From positions 1 through 52,892 of the forward strand of contig CAZOOP010000026.1 of the NCBI GenBank assembly GCA_964581465.1: a stretch of 52,892 nt of DNA, written 5' to 3'. This stretch comes from WJMB01 sp964581465. Its GTDB lineage: Bacteria > RBG-13-66-14. Shown piece by piece: positions 32,924 to 42,336 of the stretch. The number at the start of each line of letters is the position of its first letter. The stretch's first letter is position 1. The notes beneath the pieces are model-generated. The model made no database searches and was not told where the DNA came from. It saw only the letters and a program-made list of their open reading frames with translations. Both the position numbers and the translations under genes were made by a program.

Positions 32924-35900
32924 CTAGAATTTGATCTCCAGGGTCAGCCGGACGTCGAAGCTGTTGTAGTTGTAGCCCACCGAGGTCTCGTTGGTGAAGT
33001 CTTCGTAGGTCAGCGCCAAATCGGCGTGGATGTTGGTGGTCAGGTAGTAGGCCGCCGAGAGGGAGGCGGTGTGGCGCTTGGTTTCGTCGGCGCCCGAGTC
33101 CTCGTTGCCCTGGACCAGCTTGTAGCTGTAGCGGCCGGTCAGGCGCAGATCGTTGCGCAGCGGCACATCGCCACCGAGGAAGGGGATGGTGAAGGTGCCG
33201 GGCAGTTCGATGTTGTAGGTCAGTGACATCGCGGGGTTGTAGGTGTTGGTCACCCGGTGGGCGCCGCCGAAGCCGAAAAGCGAATCCTCCTCGTCGGTGA
33301 TGGTGGTGGTCTCGGTGTAGTCGGCGGTGGTCGAGAGGGCGTCGGACCAGGTGGCCCGCCAGGAGAAGATGGGCGAGTAGGTCCGGGAGGTGCTGACGCC
33401 GATCTGCTTGACCGTCGTTTTCTGGAAGCCCAGCTTGAGGATGGATTGCTGCAATAGCTCGGCGAAGATCGGGAAGTAGCGGGTGGTGGTGATGGTCAGG
33501 TCCCCCGCCGGCCAGGTTTCGGTCCAGGTCTGACTGGTGGTGCCGTAGCTTTCGGTCAGGTCGTTGGAGAAGGAGTATTTGAGCTGGGCAAGCAGGAAGT
33601 CCAGCTCGTGCAGACTGGTGTTGGAGGAGGCGCGGAAGAACTCCAGGGGTCGCAGACGGGTGGAGATCATGTAGGAGTAGCCGCGGCTGGCCGAGACCGC
33701 TTCACCGGCCTCCTTCCAGACGGTGTCCCAGCCCCAGACGTACTCGGGTGGCGGTGTGCCGCCGGTGTCGTTGTAGGTGGAGCCGCGCCGCAGTGAGAAA
33801 TTGGCGTTGGCGGTCCAGGAGCCGAAGTAGTCCTCGATGAGCAACCCCGGACTGGTGGGCAGGCTGGCGGTGAAGTTGTTGGAGACGCTGACGTCGTAGG
33901 TGTCCGCGGTGGTGCTCCCACCGGGGTTGAAGCGCTCGGTGTAGGTGGTCAGGTAGTCCAGCGAGGGCTGGACCAGCCGGTAGCGGTTGTAGGAGAGGCT
34001 GACGCCGCTGGTCTGGCCGAAGCCGATGTCCTCGCCGCGACGCAGGTCCCGACTGTCGGTGAAGCTGTAGCGCGGAGTCAGCGAGAGACCGCGGATGAAC
34101 TGCCAGGTCAGACTTGAGTTGAACTCGTGCTCGCCGGTGTGGGTGTCGACGCGGCCGGTGTCGTCGTCGTAGTCGGTGCGCTGGGATTGATAGAGGTAGC
34201 GGGCGTTGATCTTGGTCGGCAGCAGGAAGAAGCCCTGGAGCAGCGAGTAGTCCAGATCGGCGCTGTAGGTTACGTCGTCGTCGCGACGGCCGAAGCTCTC
34301 ATTGAAGCCGTTATAGTCGGTGTAGGAAAGGTTGATCCGGGGCAGATTGACCCGGTTGAAGCCCAGTGAGACCTTGGTGGTGTCCGAGGTGGTGCGACCC
34401 ACGTCCTCCAGGGAGCCCTCGTACTCGGCGATGTTGGCAACGTAGTCGTCAGAACGGGTGTAGCTGGCCGAGAGCGGCAGGCCGATCTTCCACTCGTTGG
34501 GGAGGAAGGCGCCCAGTTGGAGGGTGCCCGAGGCCTGGTAGTCTTCGCTGGTGATCCCGGTGCGCCGCAGTCCGATGGACTGGAAGTCGCCGTCGAGCTT
34601 GGTGTAGTCGCCCTGGAGGACAAGGGCGTCGCCGAAGTCCAGCATCACCCGGCCGCGCACGGCCCGGCCCTCGCGCTGGACGGCGTCGTAGAGGTCGATG
34701 TTGTTGACCCAGACCCGGCCCGGTTCGCTGTCCGGTCCTGCGTAGCCGTCCATGGGCGCCGTGGTGGTCACCCCGGCGGCCATCCAGTAGACCCGCACCA
34801 GGCTGGGCGAGCCCTTGACGGCCAGGTTGCCCTCGCGATAGACCAGGGGGCGGGTGTCGGGGTCCAGCTCCTCGTAATGCTGACGCAGGGCCACCAGCTC
34901 GTCGAAGGGTACATCGACGCGTTGCCAGCCCCCGTCGATCTCTCCCAGGGGCGCGCGGAACTCGTAGTAGTTGTCCTCGTCGGTGCCGATGCGGAAGGTG
35001 GCCAGGTCGACCTGGGCGCGTTCGTGGTTGCGGTTGTAGAAGCTGACCGACAGGGTGCCGTGGGTGGTCAGGTCGCGGCTGTCCAGGAACTCCTGTTCGG
35101 CCAGCAGTACGATCTCGTCCTCGGAGTCCAGCACGCCGTTGCCGGCTCCGGTGAGGGCGGGATCGTAACCGGCCCAGCCGATGTCCTCTCCCGGGTCGAG
35201 GATGCCGTTGTGGTTGGTGTCCTCGGTGTTGAGAATGCCGTCGTTCTCGCCGGGGTCGGGCCGGCTGCCCGGGGATAGTGAGTACTCGCCGGAGCCGGGG
35301 CCGAAGGAGCCGGAGCCGGGCAGGCCGTCGAAACCGTAGTCGTTCCAGGCCGGGGCGGTGTAGTTGAGCTCCAGGGCCTGCTCGCGCTCGACGAAGCCAT
35401 CGTCGTCGGTGGTCGGTTCCAGGGGGATGTAGTCGGCGTCGGTCTCGGAGTCGATCGTGCCCACATCGAGCTGGTTGAAGGCCGAGTCGGGGTCGAGGAA
35501 GGTCTCCTTCCAGCGCACACCCTTGAGCTGGACCCGGTAGAGGTAGAGGAAGCTGGAGGGTGCGAAGGAGCCCTCGACGGTGCTCTCGATCCAGATACGC
35601 ATCGTCTTGATGACGGCGTTGGTCGGCGGGTTGTTGTCGCCGGGCCGGACGGTGTCAAGCTCCAGGGGGATGCGCACCGTCACCCAGCCGTTGCCCAGTT
35701 CGCGTCCCAGGTACTCGGGCGGTATCTCGTCCAGGGGCACGGCGTAGCCGTAGTAGCTCTCCGTGGTGTCCAGGGTCAGGTTGAAGTCCAGGTCCTCGGT
35801 GGTCAGGAAGCCGTCGTCGGCGCCGATGGTTTTCTCGAGGTAGCCGTTGTTGAACTCGATGCCGGTGTCCTCACCGGTTTGCAGGCGGCCGTCAAGTTCG

Positions 35901-38578
35901 CCGGGATCGCTGCCGAAGGGCTCGAAGCCCGGCTCGGAGCCCTGATCCTCGGAGTCGTAGCCGGTGTAGGAGCCGTCGTCGACGAAGTCGCCGTCGGCGT
36001 CTTCGTTGATCATGCCGATGTCGAAGTGCAGCACCCCGCCGTTGAAGGTCCCGCCGCGGTAGAGGTAGAACTCCAGATACTCCAGGTTGCGCTCGCCCAG
36101 GTCCAGGCCGTTGGCGGCGATGATCCGGGCGAAGGAGTCCCACTGGTCCGCCTGCTGGGGCAGGTCCGAGACCTCCAGCAGGGTGGCGGTCTCGTCGGTG
36201 CGCCAGTCGGGGTCGATCTGGCTCTGCGGGTAGTTGTTCACGTCGTCGAGGTCCACCAGCCGACGATCGGCCTGGTCGTAGAGCTCGCCGGCGTAGGTCG
36301 GTGGGGAGCTGGGCAGCCAGTCGGTGTCCAGCAGGGGCATCGAGATGCTCTGGTGGGCTCCCTCCAGGTCGTCGAGGTGCGTTCGCCCGACCCGGTTGGG
36401 ATTGTAGAAGCTATAGGCCATCTCACCCTCGACGAGCAGCGTCGATTGGGCTTCGGAGTCGACGCCGGGCAGCCAGCTCACCAGACTGGTCATGAAGTCG
36501 TTCTTCAGTTCCAGTTTGGCGTCGGTGTCGATGACCTGGTGCATCGAGGGGATGGCTCGGAGCTCCGGAACCTCGGAGGCGTCCATCGGTTTGTCCGTCC
36601 ACTCGCCGATGTAGGTGCCGCCGATGGTGAAGAACTCGAAGGGCTTGAACTCCAACCGTCCTCCGGCCAGGGTCTTGCCCGAGTCGCCGAAGAGGGGCTG
36701 GTACTCGTAGGTGATGTCCAGGTCGGCGTCGGAGTCGTTGGCTCCGGGGATGAGAAACTCCAGGTAGCCGGAGTCGTAGTCGATGATGTAGTCGACGTCG
36801 CGGACCAGCTTGCGGCCGTTCAGGCGGATCTCCTCGGAGCCCGGGATGATGTTGGGGCGCAGGAAGCGGGCCGCCGAGGCGCTGTGGAACTCGACGCGGA
36901 TGTTGTAGCGGTGGTTGCGGTTGCCGTAGCTGGGGTCGTAGGCGTCCTCGTCGGTGTCCTCCTCGCCGTCCTTGCGGAAGGGGTGGCGCTCGGGGAAGAC
37001 CAGCAAGCCCTTGTCCTGGTCGATCACCTGGGGGCTGATCGAGTCGTCGGCGCCGCCGGGGTCGCGGGTCAGGCCCAGGGCGCGCACCAGGGGCTCCTCG
37101 GTGTCGCCGTTGTCGTTGATGTCCTCGGCGTCGTTGGTGCGTCCCTGGAGGTCTTCGATCTGCAGCAGGAAGTCCGAGTCCAGTTCCACTCCGGTGGCGC
37201 CCAGGTAGTAGATGTTCTCGTGCATATAGTCCAGCAGGCTGTCGTCGCCGGTCTGTCCGCTCTTGAGCAGCTTGGGCAGCGGCAGCGCACCCCCGCCCAC
37301 CTGGTAGACGATCTGGGTCGGGCTGCTCTGCAGGGCCACGGCGTAGCTGATCGCCACGTACTCGTAGGACTGGACCGTACTCTTGAAATCCAGCCGACCG
37401 GTGTGCTTGTTGATCGTGTAGTCGTTGACCGGCTCGAGCAGGCGCCAGTAGCTGCTGGAATAGGTTTCGCCGGTGGGGACCGGCGGGGCCGTCGGGCTGT
37501 CGTCGGCCTCGTCGTCGTAGCGGTCGGCCTCGAAGTCGTAGTAGTCGATAGTCGGATCGTGGGTCTGTCCCGAGGCGTAGATCCAGATGTCGAAGACGGC
37601 ACCGCCGTCGACGGGGTCCTCGGCGATCTGGATCGGCGTATTCGGATCGCCGAAGTGGTTTTCGTTGGAGTCGGCCCGGTAGTAGAGGCGCTCGGTGTAG
37701 TCGGTGTCGCGGATGCTCTCGCGCTGGAGCTGCCCCGCGCCCGTGTACTGCTCCTCCTCGGTGACGCCCTTCTCCCGGGAGCCGATCAGGGTGAAGTTCA
37801 TCCACTCTCCCAGGCCGCCCTCGACCTTAACGCCGAAGAGGCTCTTGGCCGAGTAGCTGACGAAGCGGGTACTGGGCACACTGAGCATCACGTCGCCCAG
37901 CTCGGCGCGTTTGATGAACTCGTCCTCCTTACCCTGGTAGATCAGGGAGATCTCGTTACGGGCGTCGTTCTCCCGGGTATCATCGTAGTCGACGTTGACG
38001 ATGACGCGCTCGGCGATGGTGCCCTCGACGCGGATCTGCGTCTCCTGATCCATGCTGAAATCCCGCTGGCCGCCCTCCAGGGTCGGGTCCGGCGGGTTTT
38101 CGTAGTCCTTGGTGGTGTAGGCCAGCTCGAAGAGCTTGCGCCCGGAGATCTTCAGCGTGGTGGCCAGCCACTCGATCTTGATATCGCTGATGACGCCCTC
38201 GTTGCTTTCCTGGGCGATCCGGGCCTCACGGGCGCGGATCGATTCCACCCGGTCGCCGTAGAGCGTGTGGGAGAAGGGCGCATCGTAGGAGCGGCCCATC
38301 GCGTCGTGGGTCCGGCGCCAGCTCCGGTAGCCTTCAATGACGTCGGCGCCCGTCGGCGGGGTGTAGTCGAGAGTCAGCCCGCCCGGGGCGAACTCGTGAA
38401 CTGGCCGCCGGGGCAGCTCCAACCGGAGACGGGTGATCATCTCGTGCTGGAAGGCGCGGTGGCGCTTTAGGCGGTAGTAGAAGCGGGGGATGCGCGGAGG
38501 GGCGGACTGGGCCGTGGCGGGGAGGGCCGTCAGCCCGGTCAGCAGGAGCAGGGCGAGGATGGCGAGGCGTCGTTTCAA
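32924..38578 (-). CDS. sprA: SprA-like giant outer-membrane protein (type IX secretion translocon)
   Basis: 1884 aa. A signal peptide (LKRRLAILALLLLTGLTALPATAQS) is followed by a SprA-like N-terminal region: FSMDQETQIRVEGTIAERV, NVDYDDTRENDARNEISL, YQGKEDEFIKRAELGDVML and AKSLFGVKVEGGLGEW. These match the SprA pattern in which a strand pair is followed by GYED-I-KxIEAGNVSL and SLFGIK. The rest is hundreds of aromatic beta strands ending in LTLEIKF, as expected for a very large barrel. Acidic Asp-rich loops such as DTNHNGILDPGED (around residue 1125) resemble calcium-binding loops. SprA forms the type IX translocon pore in Bacteroidota (about 2400 aa there). The frame is open to ATG 38638, but that codon lies inside an inserted IS, so the TTG at 38578 next to the signal peptide is preferred. 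No Shine-Dalgarno is visible. Confidence 0.85.
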   Translation of the reverse strand: MKRRLAILALLLLTGLTALPATAQSAPPRIPRFYYRLKRHRAFQHEMITRLRLELPRRPVHEFAPGGLTLDYTPPTGADVIEGYRSWRRTHDAMGRSYDAPFSHTLYGDRVESIRAREARIAQESNEGVISDIKIEWLATTLKISGRKLFELAYTTKDYENPPDPTLEGGQRDFSMDQETQIRVEGTIAERVIVNVDYDDTRENDARNEISLIYQGKEDEFIKRAELGDVMLSVPSTRFVSYSAKSLFGVKVEGGLGEWMNFTLIGSREKGVTEEEQYTGAGQLQRESIRDTDYTERLYYRADSNENHFGDPNTPIQIAEDPVDGGAVFDIWIYASGQTHDPTIDYYDFEADRYDDEADDSPTAPPVPTGETYSSSYWRLLEPVNDYTINKHTGRLDFKSTVQSYEYVAISYAVALQSSPTQIVYQVGGGALPLPKLLKSGQTGDDSLLDYMHENIYYLGATGVELDSDFLLQIEDLQGRTNDAEDINDNGDTEEPLVRALGLTRDPGGADDSISPQVIDQDKGLLVFPERHPFRKDGEEDTDEDAYDPSYGNRNHRYNIRVEFHSASAARFLRPNIIPGSEEIRLNGRKLVRDVDYIIDYDSGYLEFLIPGANDSDADLDITYEYQPLFGDSGKTLAGGRLEFKPFEFFTIGGTYIGEWTDKPMDASEVPELRAIPSMHQVIDTDAKLELKNDFMTSLVSWLPGVDSEAQSTLLVEGEMAYSFYNPNRVGRTHLDDLEGAHQSISMPLLDTDWLPSSPPTYAGELYDQADRRLVDLDDVNNYPQSQIDPDWRTDETATLLEVSDLPQQADQWDSFARIIAANGLDLGERNLEYLEFYLYRGGTFNGGVLHFDIGMINEDADGDFVDDGSYTGYDSEDQGSEPGFEPFGSDPGELDGRLQTGEDTGIEFNNGYLEKTIGADDGFLTTEDLDFNLTLDTTESYYGYAVPLDEIPPEYLGRELGNGWVTVRIPLELDTVRPGDNNPPTNAVIKTMRIWIESTVEGSFAPSSFLYLYRVQLKGVRWKETFLDPDSAFNQLDVGTIDSETDADYIPLEPTTDDDGFVEREQALELNYTAPAWNDYGFDGLPGSGSFGPGSGEYSLSPGSRPDPGENDGILNTEDTNHNGILDPGEDIGWAGYDPALTGAGNGVLDSEDEIVLLAEQEFLDSRDLTTHGTLSVSFYNRNHERAQVDLATFRIGTDEDNYYEFRAPLGEIDGGWQRVDVPFDELVALRQHYEELDPDTRPLVYREGNLAVKGSPSLVRVYWMAAGVTTTAPMDGYAGPDSEPGRVWVNNIDLYDAVQREGRAVRGRVMLDFGDALVLQGDYTKLDGDFQSIGLRRTGITSEDYQASGTLQLGAFLPNEWKIGLPLSASYTRSDDYVANIAEYEGSLEDVGRTTSDTTKVSLGFNRVNLPRINLSYTDYNGFNESFGRRDDDVTYSADLDYSLLQGFFLLPTKINARYLYQSQRTDYDDDTGRVDTHTGEHEFNSSLTWQFIRGLSLTPRYSFTDSRDLRRGEDIGFGQTSGVSLSYNRYRLVQPSLDYLTTYTERFNPGGSTTADTYDVSVSNNFTASLPTSPGLLIEDYFGSWTANANFSLRRGSTYNDTGGTPPPEYVWGWDTVWKEAGEAVSASRGYSYMISTRLRPLEFFRASSNTSLHELDFLLAQLKYSFSNDLTESYGTTSQTWTETWPAGDLTITTTRYFPIFAELLQQSILKLGFQKTTVKQIGVSTSRTYSPIFSWRATWSDALSTTADYTETTTITDEEDSLFGFGGAHRVTNTYNPAMSLTYNIELPGTFTIPFLGGDVPLRNDLRLTGRYSYKLVQGNEDSGADETKRHTASLSAAYYLTTNIHADLALTYEDFTNETSVGYNYNSFDVRLTLEIKF

Positions 38579-38627
38579 GCGCTGGGTCTCTGGAGGGGGC
38601 GTGCTCGCCGGTTCAGACAATAAGCTA

Positions 38628-39271
38628 GGGATCATCACAGAAGATGAACATCAGTTATTGCAGTTGGGTGCCTATATCGACGTGAGCAAGTCTGTTTTCC
38701 CGCCACCAACAAAGGGGACAATGTGGCAGGGAGGAGCAGGACAAAGTGTCCCAGATGCAACTAGCGCTATTATTACCGCTGCGCCGACGGGCGTCGTAAG
38801 CGCAAGCGCTGCGGCAAGTTGTTCAACCATCGTCCCCGGGGGCGTCGCAACGAGCCGACAGCGGAAAAACGCAGTGAGATAGCGCGTCTGTTGCGGCTCG
38901 GCCTCCCGGCGGCGCGGGTCATCCTTCCCAAGCGCTGTGACAGCAAGCATCTGCTGGGCGCGATCCTGGACAATGTCGAGCTGGATTCGATCGTCTACTC
39001 CGATGGATACAAGGCCTATAACAGGCTGTCGCTCAACGGTATCCATCACAAACGCATCAACCACGACAAGACCCTGGTCGATGGCAAGGTGCATATCAAC
39101 GGCCCAGAGAGCTCCCGAGGCTATGCTAAAAGCCTACCACGGTGGCTTCAAGCGTAACCTCAGACTCTTTATCCGTGAAAGGCCGCTCAGCTTCAGCCAT
39201 CGCGACGACGAAAACGCGCTGAACTACCTCAGGAGCATACTTCGCGCTTGTTCACAATTGGGTGATAATCC
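38628..39271 (+). mobile_element. decayed IS1595-type (IS1016-like) insertion sequence with target-site duplication
   Basis: The ends are GGGATCATCACAGAAGATGA (38628) and, inverted, GGATTATCACCCAATTGTGA (from 39271 leftward). The sequence AATAAGCTA lies directly outside both ends (38619-38627 and 39272-39280), a 9-bp target duplication (8 bp is usual for IS1595). The 644-bp size is near the roughly 700-bp IS1016 group. The element sits about 50 bp upstream of the preferred sprA start and probably split its upstream region. Confidence 0.8.
38747..39271 (+). pseudogene. IS1595-family transposase pseudogene
   Basis: Frame 1 from 38747 reads a zinc ribbon, CPRCN, then a TAG stop, then RYYYRCADGRRKRKRCGKLF. 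Further on comes SIVYSDGYKAYNRLSLNGIHH and GKVHINGPESSRGYAKS, which correspond to the second Asp (SDG) and the HxN/E region of the DDE domain. The frame then shifts, and the continuation YHGGFKRNLRLFIRERPLSF, ENALNYLRSIL is in another frame from about 39130. At least one stop and one frameshift make it inactive. The middle of the catalytic domain, which should hold the first Asp, seems deleted. Confidence 0.8.
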
Positions 39272-39430
39272 AATAAGCTATGTCGGGCGAATAGCTCATC
39301 GAGCTGGACCGACGTGGATGTTAAAGCTAAAAAAGGCCATCCCATACGTCGGATGACGTCGGCGTCTTGATTACGCCGGCAATATCAACCGGGTTCCCGG
39401 GCCGGAGCCGAGTCGGGCGGTCCCGACGGC

Positions 39431-41644
39431 TCAGCCCGCCGGCGTAATCCGGGACAGGTCGCCCAAGCGGCCGAAGAGCTCCACCAGCTCGCTGAGCAGC
39501 GCCAGGCGGTTGTTCCGCCTGTTATCGTCGTCGGTGAGGACCATCACCGTATCGAAGAAGGTGTCGATAACTGGGCGCAGCTCGGCGGCCCGGGCGATGG
39601 CCTCGCTGAAGGCGCCGCGCTCGACGGCGGCCTCGAAGACCTCCTCGGAGCGCAGCTCGCGCAGGGCGGCGGCCAGCTCGATCTCGGCTCTTTCGTCGAA
39701 GAGTGCGCTCTCGGGCTCGGCGAAGTCGGTGAGCTCCAACTCCTTGGCGGCCTGCTTGAGGATGTTGGCGGCTCGCTTGTATCCGGCGGCCAGGTTAGCG
39801 AAGTCGGGACCGTCCTTGGCCTCGCTCAAGGCCCGGGCGCAGCGCCAGGCGGCCCAAGGCCGGGTATTGTAGGTCTCCAGGGCGGCGCGAGCGGCGTCGC
39901 CGGCCACACCCAGCTCGATGAAAAGCCGTTCGGCTCGCTCGGAAAGGAAGACAGCCAGGCGCTCCTCGACGTCTGCGGGCTCGAAATCCTTTTTGGTTTC
40001 GCCGCTGTAGTTGTCCACGGCGGCGGCGATCAGCGGCGTCAGGCTGAGACGAGAGCGATCCAGCCCAGCGACGTCATGGCCTTCGACGCCCATTGCGACG
40101 CCCAGCACGCCCCGGGCGGCGCGGCGGAGTCCGAAGGGGTCGGCGGAGCCCGTGGGCTCGAGACCCGTGGCGAAGCAGCCCGCCAGGGTGTCCAGCTTGT
40201 CCAGCAAGGACAGCAGACAGCCGACGGCGCTCTGCGGCAGCTCCCCGGCCCGGCCGGAGAAGCCCACGGGCAGGTACTGCTCGGCCACGGCCCGGGCGAC
40301 GCCCTCGCTCTCACCGTGGCGTCGGGCCAGCTCGCCGCCGATGACGCCCTGGAGGCTGGTGAACTCGACCACCAAAGGCGTAAGCAGGTCCTGTTTGGCC
40401 AGCTCGGCTGCCCGGGTGACCTCCTCGCAGATCGGCGCGATGCTGTCGCAGACGCCGTCGATGTCGACGAAAGCCGTCAGGGCGATCAAGCGCCGCCGCT
40501 TGTCGGCGTAGCTGCCCAGGCCGCGGATGAAGCGCAGGCCGTCGAGCTCCGCGGTCAAGTCGTCCAGGGGTCGCTTGACCGATTCCTCCCAGAAGTAGCC
40601 CGCGTCGGTGAGCCGGGCGCGCAGCACCCGCTCGTGACCGGCGATCACCCCGGCGGCGTTGCGTTCGCCGCCGTCGCGCACCGCGATGAACCTGGGCAGC
40701 AGTCCGCCCTCGCCGTCGCGCACCTCGAAGTACTTTTGATACTCGCGCAGCGTCGAGACGACAACGGCGTCGGGCAGCTCGAGAAACCGTTCCTCGAAGC
40801 CGCCCACCAGGCAGGTGGGATGCTCGACCATGTTGGTGACGGTCAGCAGCAGCTCGACGTCGTAGCCCGTCGCCCCCAGCTCCTTCAATTCCAGCTCGAC
40901 CTGGCCACGCAGCAGCTCGTAGCGCTCGCCCGGCGCGGTGACCCGGCCCTCCTCGTCGAGTTGGGTATCGTCGACGACGACGTAGTGATCCCGACAGGCC
41001 GCCCGGTAGGTGTCCAGGTCGGCGTCGGGGAGTTCGAAAGGCTTCGCAGAGAGGAAGCGGTGACCCCGGCTGGTCTTGCCGGAGCGCACCCCGGCCAGCT
41101 CGATCTCGATCGATTCCTCGCCGTAGAGGGCCGCCAGCCAGCGGATCGGACGCAGGAAGCGCAGCTCGCTGGCGCCCCAGCGCATCGACTTGGGCAGGGG
41201 CAGCCCGGTGATCAGCTCCTCGATAAAGCCGGGCAGCAGCTCCGTCGTCGCGGCTCCACCCAGGGTGACCTCGAGCTGTACCCGCTGGCCCTTGGTTGTC
41301 TCGGCGATCTGCAACTCGGCCTCGGTGCAGTTGAACTTGGCCGCGAAGGCCAGCGCCGCCTTGGTCGGTTTGCCGTCACCGTCGTAAGCCACGTGAAGCG
41401 GCGGGCCGGTCTTGACCTCGCTGCGCGTCGGCTGCTCTTCGGTCAGTTCGGCGACGTGGAGGGTCAACCGCCGCGGCGTCCCCAAGGTGCTGATCGTGCC
41501 GTGGGTCAACTCGAACTCACCCAGGCGTCGCTTGGCGTCGGAAGCGAGATCTGCCAAGGCGCCGGCGAGGAAGCGGCTGGGCAAATCCTCGACGCCGATC
41601 TCGAGGAGCAGGTCGCGGGTGATCAGGTGGTCGCGCTCAGTCAT
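39431..41644 (-). CDS. glyS: glycyl-tRNA synthetase beta subunit
   Basis: 737 aa, slightly longer than the usual ~690. The N-terminal LLLEIGVEDLPSRFLAGALADLA, KTGPPLHVAYDGDGKPTKAALAFAAKF, LPKSMRWG and RFLRPIRWLAALYG are the hallmark of the tetrameric alpha2-beta2 enzyme. GGFEERFLELPDAVVVSTLREYQKYF follows, then an HD-like domain, and the C-terminal anticodon-binding domain contains FFDTVMVLTDDDNRRNNRLALLSEL. The ATG at 41644 overlaps the stop of the AT-rich gene upstream by 4 bp (ATGA). Together with GlyQ it charges tRNA-Gly. A foreign-looking gene separates the two subunit genes. Confidence 0.96.
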   Translation of the reverse strand: MTERDHLITRDLLLEIGVEDLPSRFLAGALADLASDAKRRLGEFELTHGTISTLGTPRRLTLHVAELTEEQPTRSEVKTGPPLHVAYDGDGKPTKAALAFAAKFNCTEAELQIAETTKGQRVQLEVTLGGAATTELLPGFIEELITGLPLPKSMRWGASELRFLRPIRWLAALYGEESIEIELAGVRSGKTSRGHRFLSAKPFELPDADLDTYRAACRDHYVVVDDTQLDEEGRVTAPGERYELLRGQVELELKELGATGYDVELLLTVTNMVEHPTCLVGGFEERFLELPDAVVVSTLREYQKYFEVRDGEGGLLPRFIAVRDGGERNAAGVIAGHERVLRARLTDAGYFWEESVKRPLDDLTAELDGLRFIRGLGSYADKRRRLIALTAFVDIDGVCDSIAPICEEVTRAAELAKQDLLTPLVVEFTSLQGVIGGELARRHGESEGVARAVAEQYLPVGFSGRAGELPQSAVGCLLSLLDKLDTLAGCFATGLEPTGSADPFGLRRAARGVLGVAMGVEGHDVAGLDRSRLSLTPLIAAAVDNYSGETKKDFEPADVEERLAVFLSERAERLFIELGVAGDAARAALETYNTRPWAAWRCARALSEAKDGPDFANLAAGYKRAANILKQAAKELELTDFAEPESALFDERAEIELAAALRELRSEEVFEAAVERGAFSEAIARAAELRPVIDTFFDTVMVLTDDDNRRNNRLALLSELVELFGRLGDLSRITPAG

Positions 41645-42192
41645 CGGGATCCGTTCTGCTGTTGAAGTTGGGCTGTCCTGGATGACTTGCAGAGTTTCTT
41701 GTTGTTACCGAAGAAGCCATATCCAGGCCAGAAAGTACGCTCTTCAAACTTGTCTCGATAGCTATCGCTTTCTATTCCTTCACCACATGCCCAGACATCA
41801 ATAGGTAGATTATGATATTTAATTGCTTCAGTTAAATTACTGAATAAACGGATTTCATCTTCACTACCAGTCTCAAGGATAAACACAACACCAGCTCGTC
41901 TACTAGTTTGTTCATCTGAGTATACATTAGCGTAAACTAATGATTGACCAATAGCCTCATATAATCCATTGTTGTTAGCAAAATCAAATTCTATGGTGTA
42001 TACATTTGTCAATAAGTCAATCTTCATTCCATTATTTAGCTTAAATTCTTTATCTCCGCAGTGCGTATCAAGCCATTTATCTATATAATATGCCTCATCA
42101 TGTTCGTGTCCTTTATCTGCGTACACTATGCTTATGGATAATAATAGTATAATAACAAGTCGCATCATGACTGTTTTTTGCTTTTTGCACAT
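41641..42192 (-). CDS. AT-rich, exported nuclease-fold-like hypothetical protein inserted between glyQ and glyS
   Basis: 183 aa from ATG 42192; ATG 42168 or 42165 is equally possible and starts directly at the signal peptide MMRLVIILLLSISIVYA. The mature part has KEFKLNNGMKIDLLTNVYTIEFDFANNNGLYEAIGQSLVYANVYS and RRAGVVFILETG. This pattern (Asp-Leu-Leu-Thr, Ile-Glu-Phe-Asp-Phe, Glu-Ala-Ile-Gly-Gln-Ser) resembles small restriction-endonuclease-fold proteins. Base composition is far more AT-rich than every neighbour, while the last codons before glyS are GC-rich. It appears to be a recent acquisition fused to a native 3' end that overlaps glyS (ATGA). Exported nuclease-fold proteins are unusual; activity is inferred only. 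Confidence 0.7.
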   Translation of the reverse strand: MCKKQKTVMMRLVIILLLSISIVYADKGHEHDEAYYIDKWLDTHCGDKEFKLNNGMKIDLLTNVYTIEFDFANNNGLYEAIGQSLVYANVYSDEQTSRRAGVVFILETGSEDEIRLFSNLTEAIKYHNLPIDVWACGEGIESDSYRDKFEERTFWPGYGFFGNNKKLCKSSRTAQLQQQNGSR

Positions 42193-42336
42193 AATAGCGC
42201 TATCTAAAGGTTAGAACGATATGTTATTCCCTTTGCGTCATGTGCTTTTGATACTTCCCGCCGCCAGGCCCAGCTCTGCGCCCAGGGTCCGGAGACCTCG
42301 GCTGACTCCAACAATGCCGAGCGGTCTGCCCGGGGC

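Noticed and set aside
35879..38470. 863-codon open frame on the plus strand, opposite sprA
   Set aside because: It is the antisense of a strongly supported gene. The product is a low-complexity Val/Gly/Asp/Glu string with no domain, as expected for the reverse of GC-rich codons.
40076..41665. Long plus-strand frame opposite glyS
   Set aside because: Antisense shadow. Gln/Leu/Gly-rich with no recognisable motif, while glyS is certain.
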